Assembly: GCA_964409635.1 (NCBI GenBank)
Contig: CAYPEL010000063.1
Span: forward strand, 1-14,517
Length of the DNA stretch: 14,517 bases
Origin: CAYPEL01 sp964409635
GTDB lineage: Bacteria; Pseudomonadota; Gammaproteobacteria; DSM-19610
Direction: 5' to 3'
Shown: one piece after another, positions 1 through 6,387 of the stretch
Position numbering within the stretch: the first letter of the stretch is position 1
Layout of the letters: every line of letters begins with the position of its first letter
Notes under the pieces: generated by a model
The model's database searches: none
Told to the model about the DNA's origin: nothing
Seen by the model: only the letters and a program-made list of their open reading frames with translations
Made by a program: the position numbers and the translations under genes

Positions 1-175
1 CGTGGCTGCGTTTGTATTCAAAGCCGGATCGAGTATCAAGAATCGCTGGGGCCTCACCGGATTCTATCTGTTTCGATAGTTCATCTGCAGTAATTTCATC
101 AGTATTACCAGCACAAGCATAGCCTGTCCAATGCAGCATAAGCAGGGTGTATATTAGTGGCGTCCGCCATGACAA
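1..175 (-). CDS. Rhodanese-like domain protein, exported, N-terminal fragment (gene continues past the window start)
   Basis: Reading the minus strand from a TTG at 175 gives 58 open codons to the window edge. Residues 1-22 look like a signal peptide: Trp3-Arg4, a hydrophobic stretch PLIYTLLMLHW, then TGYACAG. Residues 28-58 carry the opening of a rhodanese domain: ITADELSKQIESG, then APAILDTRSGFEYKRSH, matching the family pattern 'I-x-x-x-E-L, LDVR-x-x-x-EY-x-x-GH'. The catalytic Cys loop would lie beyond the edge, so activity cannot be judged. The start is uncertain: no ATG or clear ribosome-binding site precedes TTG 175, and ATG 139 would shorten the signal peptide. Rhodanese proteins commonly carry sulfur as a Cys persulfide; a periplasmic place is inferred from the signal peptide. 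The gene diverges from the next one. Confidence 0.62.
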   Translation of the reverse strand, partial: MSWRTPLIYTLLMLHWTGYACAGNTDEITADELSKQIESGEAPAILDTRSGFEYKRSH

Positions 176-261
176 GCTATGTAAAATAATCAGACTCTCC
201 CAAGATTTTGCTTGATGACGAGTATACAATTGCCACCAAACAATAGGAAATGGAGCACGTT

Positions 262-1413
262 GTGGATACGATTTTACTGCTGAGTATTTTCCTGGTTTTT
301 ATTACCGCGCTGGTCGGCAGTTTTTTACAGCGCCGTAAGCGTGACAAGGTATTGGCCGATCTGCAGGGGTTTCATGCCGTGGTCAGGATGCTAAATGATG
401 AACGTATCTGGGGACAGATGGAGGTCTACCCCAATGGCCTTGAGCTGGTTTATGCGCAAGCCTTTCAGAACCACCGCGGTAATCTGGCAACCAGTTACAT
501 TCTGTTCCGGGATAGTATCGAGCAGGTGCAATCGCTGTACCGTTTTCATAGCGAACTGACACCGGAGAATCAGCAGCGCCGGCAAAAAGAAATCCAACGC
601 ACCCATAGCCCAGGCCTGATTCGAATCCTGATGCGGCGGGTGCAGAATTTTCTAAATACTTTCCGCGATGCCATCAATGAGTCGATGGGTATGCTGCTGA
701 CGCGCATGAAAGGCACGAGTTCCATGTCCCTGTTCCGAACCCAGGACGACCGCCTGAAAAAAATTGGCTCAGAAGCCCTGGGTGCGGTGGGAAATGCCTA
801 TGATCCGATCCTCGAACGCTATATCGGTAAGCCAGTGGTGATCGAACTTTCGACTGAGTCTGGTGAAAAGGAAGAATACGCCGGTTTGTTACGCGAATAC
901 TCACAGTCCTGGCTGTCGGTGTTTGGTTGCCGTGTGCGTGAGGAAACGCGCCTGCCACTGGGCGACCCCTTACGCCTGTCGATCCAGCGGGATCTGGATT
1001 TTTGGATTCGCATTGACCGTTCGGAAAAACAGCCCGGGCACTTCAAAATGGAACTGCGTATTGAGTGTTTTTCAGACCCGGTTATTTTCTGTAAGCGGAT
1101 TGAGGGGGGCGACTTCCAGTTTCCAGTCGAAAGCCACTTGTGTCAGGGGGAATCGTTTGAGTGTGTGCTGGAAGATATTCCTGAAGCACTGGTGCCGCAA
1201 CATCAGGAGATTGCCTGGCCTGTAGAGTTCTCGCTGATTGCACCGGAACGGCTGGCTTCTATGGGCGAAGATAGCGCGGCATTACCCGTCTCCAATACCG
1301 GTCTGCCCGATCTGAAACTGGTTATAGAAAGTGAACGGGAAGTGGATATTTTTGTGCCGCGTTCACTGGCCGTGGTGCGACACGGTGGCGCGGTTCTGCC
1401 TCATGCCCTATAG
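262..1413 (+). CDS. Membrane-anchored protein of unknown function with one N-terminal TM segment
   Basis: I do not recognise the family. With a GTG start at 262 the protein has 383 residues. Residues 3-21 form one hydrophobic segment, followed by the positive run RRKRDK (23-28), which implies a single-pass anchor with the bulk in the cytoplasm. Residues 45-135 look helical and are rich in Gln, Arg and Glu. Residues about 187-222 (YIGKPVVIEL ... EYAGLLREYSQSWLSVFG) have the alternating pattern of a small beta barrel of the Sm/PilZ kind; this is an impression of the pattern only. The rest is beta-rich, with four Cys residues. Start choice: GTG 262 has GGAG at 252-255 with a 6-nt gap, while ATG 250 has only an AGGA that almost touches it. 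The 3' end overlaps rsmJ by 13 bp, tail to tail. Confidence 0.8.
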   Translation: MDTILLLSIFLVFITALVGSFLQRRKRDKVLADLQGFHAVVRMLNDERIWGQMEVYPNGLELVYAQAFQNHRGNLATSYILFRDSIEQVQSLYRFHSELTPENQQRRQKEIQRTHSPGLIRILMRRVQNFLNTFRDAINESMGMLLTRMKGTSSMSLFRTQDDRLKKIGSEALGAVGNAYDPILERYIGKPVVIELSTESGEKEEYAGLLREYSQSWLSVFGCRVREETRLPLGDPLRLSIQRDLDFWIRIDRSEKQPGHFKMELRIECFSDPVIFCKRIEGGDFQFPVESHLCQGESFECVLEDIPEALVPQHQEIAWPVEFSLIAPERLASMGEDSAALPVSNTGLPDLKLVIESEREVDIFVPRSLAVVRHGGAVLPHAL

Positions 1414-2174
1414 ATATCGTAACGGGTATTTTTACTGCTTATACAGCTGTGAGGTTTACGCCGGTGCAAACAGTCCGCGTGAACTGGCCGTTTGACAACA
1501 ACGCGTTTGCGCGCAATTTCCAGCGCAAGCCCAAACAGCTGCTCTGAGTCGCGATCCGGGCCGATGAGTTGTTGCAGGGCGACCATGCCTTTTTTTACCA
1601 GCGCAGACGACTGTTTGTCCGGGTACATAGGATCCAGATAAATGACATCGGGCCGTTGCTTGGCTGGAATCCCGGTTAGATAGTCACAGCTTTCACCGTA
1701 CCATAAGGTCATGCGTTGCATGATGTCAGCAATTTCCGGGTGTTGTGCGCCACGCCTAAGTCCGTCATACAGCAGGCTGGCGAGTATCGGTGAACGCTCA
1801 CACAGGGTGGTTTTGCAGCCCAGGCTGGCAAGCACAAAAGCATCACGGCCCAGACCGGCGGTCGCATCGACCAGGGTAGGGCTATAGCCGGATTTTAGAC
1901 CCATGGCGCGTGCCAGCGGCTGGCCCCGGCCACCACCATAAAGGCGGCGATGACCCAGTGCGCCACCGGCAAACTCTACCGTTATTGGGCCAGGCGACGG
2001 TTTACCCTGTTGGTGTAATTCCAGCCCCTTTTCAGTTAGCGTGAGATAAAATGCACCGTCCGGCGGGGTATCGGTACACTGCAGCTTGAACTGTGTTGCG
2101 AGCTGCCCGGACTCTTCCTGTAGCAAGTTGTTTTTCTGGTACAAGTAAACCGGCTGTTTAACGTCATCTGGCAT
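1401..2174 (-). CDS. rsmJ: 16S rRNA (guanine1516-N2)-methyltransferase RsmJ
   Basis: The protein transfers a methyl group from S-adenosylmethionine to N2 of G1516 in 16S rRNA of the small ribosomal subunit. The 257 residues match the length of E. coli RsmJ (about 250) and share its hallmarks in order: an N-terminal beta-rich part; VEFAGGALGHRR (66-77) and GGGRGQPLARAMGLK (80-94); the SAM-binding motif I VDATAGLGRDAFVLASLGC (102-120); the motif IV DPMYP (181-185) followed by ALVKKGM; and VVVKRP (225-230), then SSKNTRYDIY near the C-terminus. It lies 32 nt downstream of a small gene on the same strand, so the two may be co-transcribed. It has no Shine-Dalgarno; a TATACT ends 8 nt before the ATG, so a separate start with almost no leader is possible. 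The identification is firm. Confidence 0.96.
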   Translation of the reverse strand: MPDDVKQPVYLYQKNNLLQEESGQLATQFKLQCTDTPPDGAFYLTLTEKGLELHQQGKPSPGPITVEFAGGALGHRRLYGGGRGQPLARAMGLKSGYSPTLVDATAGLGRDAFVLASLGCKTTLCERSPILASLLYDGLRRGAQHPEIADIMQRMTLWYGESCDYLTGIPAKQRPDVIYLDPMYPDKQSSALVKKGMVALQQLIGPDRDSEQLFGLALEIARKRVVVKRPVHADCLHRRKPHSCISSKNTRYDIYRA

Positions 2175-2182
2175 ACAGGCAT

Positions 2183-2188
2183 AGTATA
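2183..2188 (-). promoter_or_regulatory. Candidate -10 element just upstream of rsmJ
   Basis: On the minus strand TATACT (5/6 to TATAAT) is followed by 8 nt and then the rsmJ ATG. No convincing -35 lies about 17 nt upstream. If used, transcription would begin 1-3 nt before or at the start codon. It sits in the 32-nt gap after the small upstream gene. Confidence 0.35.
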
Positions 2189-2206
2189 CCGCGATGACCG
2201 GCTGTT

Positions 2207-2398
2207 TTACTCCTGTAAAGCCTCGGCCCAGTAAACCGTGTCCTGACTTTTCGCGGTTAACTGTTCTGCTTTTTTGATAGCTTCACCGTAAGTCATTACT
2301 TCATCCCGGTATTTACCGGCTTTGAATTCTTTTCTGTGGCGCCAGCCGACGATATAGCCCGGCTCATCATCTTTGCGGGGTTCGATACCAGTAGCCAT
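2207..2398 (-). CDS. Small protein of unknown function, 63 residues
   Basis: I do not recognise this protein. It is short, charged and soluble, with no TM segment, signal peptide or Cys. The first half has aromatic and basic residues (GYIVGWRHRKEFKAGKYRDE), which could form a beta hairpin. The second half (YGEAIKKAEQLTAKSQ) looks helical, ending in YWAEALQE. The coding call rests on a good Shine-Dalgarno: on the minus strand GAGG precedes the ATG with an 8-nt gap. It is the only open gene between uvrD and rsmJ and runs the same way as rsmJ, 32 nt ahead of it, so a two-gene operon is possible. A product this short could still be spurious; a conserved counterpart beside other rsmJ genes would settle it. 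Confidence 0.68.
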   Translation of the reverse strand: MATGIEPRKDDEPGYIVGWRHRKEFKAGKYRDEVMTYGEAIKKAEQLTAKSQDTVYWAEALQE

Positions 2399-2562
2399 AA
2401 AAGTAACCTCAAATTGTTAACCATCAAATGCAGTAGCATACACTAGAAGATTAGCCAATATTTACCAAAATAAAAACCATTGAAACAGTTGCGGAATCAA
2501 CGCCAGCCGGACACACTAAACCGCTGCTGCCCCGCAAACAGCGACGCATTTGCGCTGGCATT

Positions 2563-2571
2563 TGTTAGAAT
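2563..2571 (+). promoter_or_regulatory. Extended -10 promoter of uvrD
   Basis: TGTTAGAAT fits the extended -10 pattern TGnTAnAAT. Its last base is 6 nt before the uvrD ATG at 2578, so the expected +1 is the A of the start codon. The -35 position holds only a weak match, which an extended -10 promoter tolerates. No LexA box with correct spacing is visible between 2399 and 2577. Confidence 0.45.
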
Positions 2572-2577
2572 ACAGCA

Positions 2578-4752
2578 ATGGATGTGTCGTCAATTATTGA
2601 ACCCCTCAACGATGCGCAACGCCAAGCGGTAACGGCTACACAGGCTCCGTTACTGGTGCTGGCTGGTGCGGGCAGTGGTAAGACCCGTGTCCTGGTACAC
2701 CGGATTGCCTGGTTGGTGCAGGTTGAAGGTCTTTCACCCTACGGTATTCTGGCGGTGACCTTTACCAATAAGGCCGCGGGTGAAATGCGCTCACGCATCG
2801 AGCAGCTTATCAATGTGCCGGCGCGCGGCATGTGGGTCGGCACCTTCCACGGTCTGGCGCACCGCCTGTTACGCGCCCACTGGCAGGAGGCTAATTTACC
2901 GCAATCCTTCCAGATCCTGGATTCAGATGATCAGTACCGCGTCATCCGCCGCATCATGAAAGCCATGGAATTGGACGAAGCCCAATGGCCACCACGGCAG
3001 ATCCAGTGGTTTATCAATGCCCGCAAGGATGAAGGTCTGCGGCCCCAACACATAGAACACAAGGGTGATCCACACCTGCGCCAGCAGTTAGCGGTGTACC
3101 AGGCTTATGAGGAAACCTGTCAGCGTTCCGGTCTGGTGGATTTTGCCGAACTGTTGTTGCGTGCTCACGAACTCTGGTTAAAACAACCGGCTGTGCTGGA
3201 ACATTACCAAAACCGTTTCCAGCATATTTTGGTCGACGAATTCCAGGACACCAACACGATTCAATACGCCTGGCTGCAGGTGCTGGCTGGCGAGCGCTGC
3301 CATATTACGATTGTCGGTGACGATGATCAGTCTATCTATGGCTGGCGTGGGGCGCGGATTGATAACCTGCACCGCTTTGAAAAAGATTTTTCGGGTGCGC
3401 GCACCTTGCGCCTGGAGCAAAACTACCGCTCCACGGCAGTCATTCTAAAAGCTGCTAATGCGTTGATTGCCAATAACGGTGACCGCCTGGGTAAAAACCT
3501 CTGGACGGACGGTGAAGACGGCGAGCCGGTGCAACTGTATTGCGCTTTAAACGAACAGGATGAGGCGCGCTTTATAATCGAACGTGCGCAACATTTGGTT
3601 GAGAATGGCAACACCCGGCGTGAAATAGCAATCCTCTACCGCTCGAATGCCCAGTCACGCGTTTTTGAAGAACGGTTACTGCAAACCGGGATGCCGTATC
3701 GGGTTTATGGTGGCCTACGGTTTTTCGAGCGCCAGGAAATTAAGGATAGCTTGGCTTATCTGCGCCTGACGCTCAATCGTGAAGACGACGCTTCTTTCGA
3801 CCGTGTGGTCAATCAACCGCCGCGTGGCATCGGCCAGCGGACACTCGATGAAGTGCGTGACCAGGCCAAGCTAAAGCAAATCAGCCTGTGGCAGGCGGCA
3901 CAAACAGTGGTCGATGAAAAGTTACTCAACGCACGGGCTGTCAATGCCTTGGCCGGATTTTTAAAATTGATGAACGATCTCTCTACGTGCGGCGGGCTGC
4001 CCCTGGATGAACAAGCCGAACATGTTATTGCGCTGGCCGGGTTGCGGCAGCACTACACCAAAGAAAAAGGCGAAAAGGGCCAGGCACGGTTGGAAAACCT
4101 TGATGAACTAGTGAATGCAGCGCGCGAATTTGAAGCCAACAAACAACAAGCCGGTGAAGAAATAGAAATGGATATCGTCTCTTCCTTTCTGTCACACGCC
4201 GCGCTGGAAGCGGGTGAAGGCCAGGCCGACGCCTGGGAAGATTGTATTCAATTGATGACCCTGCATTCTGCAAAAGGGCTGGAATTTAATTTTGTTTTCC
4301 TGAGTGGTCTGGAAGAAGGGTTATTTCCGCACCGGAGGTCGATTGAGGACCACCACCGTCTCGAGGAAGAGCGGCGGCTTTGTTATGTGGGCATTACCCG
4401 CGCAAAACAAGAACTGGTGATCAGTTACGCCGAGCACCGCCGTTTGCACGGCAATGATAATTACTGTGTGCCATCTCGCTTTATCCGGGAAATCCCGGAC
4501 AATCTTATTGAAGAAATCCGCCCCAAGGTACAGTTATCCCGCCCGGTTAGTACCGCCAGTTTCCACCCGCTAAGCCACCAAGAACCCGGTGGGGACTTCA
4601 GTCTCGGTCAACGCGTCAGCCACGCCAGTTTTGGTGAAGGTGTGGTGTTGAATTATGAGGGGCAGGGCAGTCACGCCCGCGTCCAGGTCAATTTTGAAGC
4701 CGCCGGTTCCAAGTGGCTGGTGGTCGCTTATGCCAACCTGAATAGCTTGTGA
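2578..4752 (+). CDS. uvrD: DNA helicase II UvrD
   Basis: This is an ATP-driven 3'-5' superfamily 1A helicase that unwinds DNA in nucleotide excision repair (removing UvrC and the cut oligonucleotide) and methyl-directed mismatch repair. Its 724 residues compare with 720 in E. coli. Visible motifs are: Q motif LNDAQRQAV (10-18); Walker A AGAGSGKTR (29-37); Ia VTFTNKAAGEMR; Ib VGTFHGLAHR; II VDEFQD (219-224); III GDDDQSIYGWRGA (247-259); IV LEQNYRS; V MTLHSAKGLEF; VI VGITRAKQEL. The C-terminal FGEGVVLNYEGQGSHARVQV and KWLVVAYANL form the Tudor-like domain known to touch RNA polymerase. The start agrees with E. coli (MDVS). There is no Shine-Dalgarno, and an extended -10 ends 6 nt before the ATG, so the mRNA may be leaderless. 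The gene stands alone. Identification is very firm against Rep and PcrA because of the gammaproteobacterial N- and C-termini. Confidence 0.97.
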   Translation: MDVSSIIEPLNDAQRQAVTATQAPLLVLAGAGSGKTRVLVHRIAWLVQVEGLSPYGILAVTFTNKAAGEMRSRIEQLINVPARGMWVGTFHGLAHRLLRAHWQEANLPQSFQILDSDDQYRVIRRIMKAMELDEAQWPPRQIQWFINARKDEGLRPQHIEHKGDPHLRQQLAVYQAYEETCQRSGLVDFAELLLRAHELWLKQPAVLEHYQNRFQHILVDEFQDTNTIQYAWLQVLAGERCHITIVGDDDQSIYGWRGARIDNLHRFEKDFSGARTLRLEQNYRSTAVILKAANALIANNGDRLGKNLWTDGEDGEPVQLYCALNEQDEARFIIERAQHLVENGNTRREIAILYRSNAQSRVFEERLLQTGMPYRVYGGLRFFERQEIKDSLAYLRLTLNREDDASFDRVVNQPPRGIGQRTLDEVRDQAKLKQISLWQAAQTVVDEKLLNARAVNALAGFLKLMNDLSTCGGLPLDEQAEHVIALAGLRQHYTKEKGEKGQARLENLDELVNAAREFEANKQQAGEEIEMDIVSSFLSHAALEAGEGQADAWEDCIQLMTLHSAKGLEFNFVFLSGLEEGLFPHRRSIEDHHRLEEERRLCYVGITRAKQELVISYAEHRRLHGNDNYCVPSRFIREIPDNLIEEIRPKVQLSRPVSTASFHPLSHQEPGGDFSLGQRVSHASFGEGVVLNYEGQGSHARVQVNFEAAGSKWLVVAYANLNSL

Positions 4753-4823
4753 AATACACGCCTATATTTGTGTGACGGGTTTCACGTTAATCCGGAAAAT
4801 TGTTAATCAAGTCACATTCTTCG

Positions 4824-4855
4824 CTGAATATTTTGTGATTCAGTATCAATATAAT
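4824..4855 (+). promoter_or_regulatory. Candidate promoter with operator-like dyad upstream of the Sel1 gene
   Basis: A perfect TATAAT lies at 4850-4855. Just upstream, CTGAAT (4824-4829) and ATTCAG (4838-4843) form an inverted repeat with an 8-nt spacer over the -35 zone, where no good -35 is seen. A weak -35 covered by a dyad suits a promoter governed by a binding protein, but this is inference. The rest of the gap after uvrD (4753-4823) holds only a weak hairpin (4749-4785) without a T tract. Confidence 0.35.
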
Positions 4856-4947
4856 TTTCACCTTGTCGATAGGACTTACATCATAAGGATTATATAAATA
4901 GCACGGATCTGCCAGACAGTTATCGAATGCTATCACAAGGTGAAAAT
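4854..4947 (+). repeat. Inverted repeat whose right arm covers the Sel1 gene's ribosome-binding site
   Basis: ATTTTCACCTTGT (4854-4866) is the exact reverse complement of ACAAGGTGAAAAT (4935-4947). After one unpaired C (4867) the match continues with GATAG (4868-4872) against CTATC (4930-4934), giving 18 pairs around a 57-nt loop. The right arm contains the AAGGTG Shine-Dalgarno and ends at the base before ATG 4948. In an mRNA that includes both arms, the ribosome site would be sealed. If transcription starts near 4862 from the TATAAT at 4850, most of the left arm is not transcribed and the repeat would act as DNA. Confidence 0.7.
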
Positions 4948-6285
4948 ATGAAACGGTTTTATTTGGCCAGCATTTTGCTGGTTACAGTTGCACTTCCTAT
5001 CCACGCAGCCGATGTGTGGACAACCCTTTTTTCTGAAAATCTTTTGGATGCCAAAGACGGTGACGCTGATGCTCAGTATGAAGTTGGCATTATGTATCTC
5101 AAAGGTCAGGGCGTGAGCGCGAATCGTGACAAAGCCATTAAGTGGTTAAAAACGGCAGCTGATAATGATAGCGACCTCGCCGTTGGCAAGTTATCACGCA
5201 TGGAAGGTAACGTGCAGACATTTAGTGTCACGCAAAAGAAAGCCAAACGAGGCGATGCAGAAGCACAATATGTAGCGGGTCGTATGCTGATTGGTGGCAA
5301 AGGTACAAAGATAGACGCACAAGCTGCGACGGCCTGGCTACAAAAGGCGGCAAAGCAGGGACATAAAAAGGCGGCTACCCAGTTGGGGATAATCTATTAT
5401 AAAGGTGATGGTGTACCGTCGAATCCGGAACTTGCGGTAGATTTATTTAACCAGGTTGCCTCCAGTCAGGTGCTGGCGCAGTACTATCTGGGGGAAGCTT
5501 TTGCCGATGGCAGAGGTGTTCCCCGTAATTACGATACAGCAATTAACTGGTACCAGCAGGCGGACAAGAATGGCTACAAGCGTGCGGGTGGCAAAATCAT
5601 CAATTTACAAGAAGAAGTAAAGATGCAGCAGCGGCGTGAGGCGAGGCTTGCAAGGGAACAACAGTTAGCAGCAAAGTCCAGCAAGCAAGCAGATCGGGCC
5701 CGCAGGCAGGCTGCGCAGAAAAAGCGCGAGCGTGATATTCGGGCGGCAGAAGTAAAATTAGCTAAAATAAGAGCCGCTAATAAAAGCGCAAAACCAGTAG
5801 TAATGGCGGTAGCAAAGAGCATTCCTAAACAGGATATAAAGTATCTTGCAAAGAAAAACTGGGATAGTAAGGGTAAGTCAATCAGCTTTCTGCCTTCCGA
5901 ACTTAATCAGTGTGAAGAGGAAGGGGGCAGGCTGGTTTGTTATAGCCATAAGATACGCGAATCCAGCGTAGGCCGGACTATTAAATATCGCGTTAAATCG
6001 ATCATTACTCCTGGCGAAACCGAGTATAGTTTCCACGTAATCTACCGGAATCTAGTGCTGGATGTGGTATTGCAGGAGCAGGAGGAAACCTTGGCTTATG
6101 GTGATGAACAGGCGCAAGGCTTCAAGGTTAAAACCGGCTGGTCAAAGCAGCATAAAGTTGAATGCAAATTTGATTCGGCTTCTAATATTAGTTGCCTCAA
6201 GGACGGTGTTCACCGGGTGAAAGTAGCTATCGCCAATGGTGGTCGCGACCGTGATAACAATAAGGTTGCCGCTTCGTCACAATAA
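4948..6285 (+). CDS. Exported Sel1-like repeat protein with coiled coil and Cys-containing C-terminal domain
   Basis: The protein has 445 residues from ATG 4948. This start is preferred over ATG 4927 because it has AAGGTG with a 5-nt gap and begins a textbook signal peptide: MKR, hydrophobic 4-17, and IHA before a cut after Ala20. Residues 36-215 hold Sel1-like (TPR-related) repeats with the signature A-x-x-x-[LV]-G-x-x-Y/M-x-x-G-x-G: DADAQYEVGIMYLKGQGV, DAEAQYVAGRMLIGGKG, KAATQLGIIYYKGDGV and LAQYYLGEAFADGRGV, each followed by an A-x-x-W-[LY]-x-x-A helix. Residues 222-280 are a long Arg/Lys/Gln/Ala-rich helix, probably a coiled coil. Residues about 300-430 form a beta-rich domain with four Cys (322, 331, 406, 416) that I do not recognise. 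Sel1 proteins usually act as scaffolds for protein contacts; the partner is unknown. It stands alone and converges on the GGDEF-EAL gene. Confidence 0.88.
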   Translation: MKRFYLASILLVTVALPIHAADVWTTLFSENLLDAKDGDADAQYEVGIMYLKGQGVSANRDKAIKWLKTAADNDSDLAVGKLSRMEGNVQTFSVTQKKAKRGDAEAQYVAGRMLIGGKGTKIDAQAATAWLQKAAKQGHKKAATQLGIIYYKGDGVPSNPELAVDLFNQVASSQVLAQYYLGEAFADGRGVPRNYDTAINWYQQADKNGYKRAGGKIINLQEEVKMQQRREARLAREQQLAAKSSKQADRARRQAAQKKRERDIRAAEVKLAKIRAANKSAKPVVMAVAKSIPKQDIKYLAKKNWDSKGKSISFLPSELNQCEEEGGRLVCYSHKIRESSVGRTIKYRVKSIITPGETEYSFHVIYRNLVLDVVLQEQEETLAYGDEQAQGFKVKTGWSKQHKVECKFDSASNISCLKDGVHRVKVAIANGGRDRDNNKVAASSQ

Positions 6286-6310
6286 TGCTTTTTTTCTAGA
6301 AATATTTACG

Positions 6311-6336
6311 GTAGGAGCGGTTTTAACCGCTCCTAC
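6311..6336. repeat. REP-like extragenic palindrome starting with GTAG
   Basis: GTAGGAGCGGTT, a TT loop and AACCGCTCCTAC form a perfect 12-bp stem between two convergent gene ends. The leading GTAG followed by a GC-rich stem is the form of repetitive extragenic palindromes linked to RAYT (TnpA-REP) transposases in gammaproteobacteria. Only one copy occurs in this window, so its repetitive nature is inferred. It may also stop or stabilise transcripts from either side; the flanks are AT-rich but have no clean T tract directly after the stem. Confidence 0.6.
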
Positions 6337-6387
6337 AATATAGATACCATTAACAAAAACCGGATGCGCTGAAATTCCCCGAGATTT

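Noticed and set aside
863..1225. A second long open frame inside the 262-1413 gene.
   Set aside because: Its product is rich in Cys, Arg and Trp without any family pattern, it has no ribosome-binding site of note, and it lies fully within a better-supported gene.
1401..1480. Possible compensated frameshift at the RsmJ C-terminus (LHRRKPHSCI looked unlike the E. coli end).
   Set aside because: The +1 frame meets a stop within the stretch, and the annotated frame returns to SSKNTRYDIY, which fits the family; the difference is ordinary divergence.
2524..2541. LexA-like CTG...ACAG upstream of uvrD.
   Set aside because: The two halves span 15 or 18 nt depending on which CTG is used, not the required 16.
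4749..4785. GTGAAA ... TTTCAC hairpin at the end of uvrD as a terminator.
   Set aside because: The stem is broken, with an uneven inner loop and no T tract after it.
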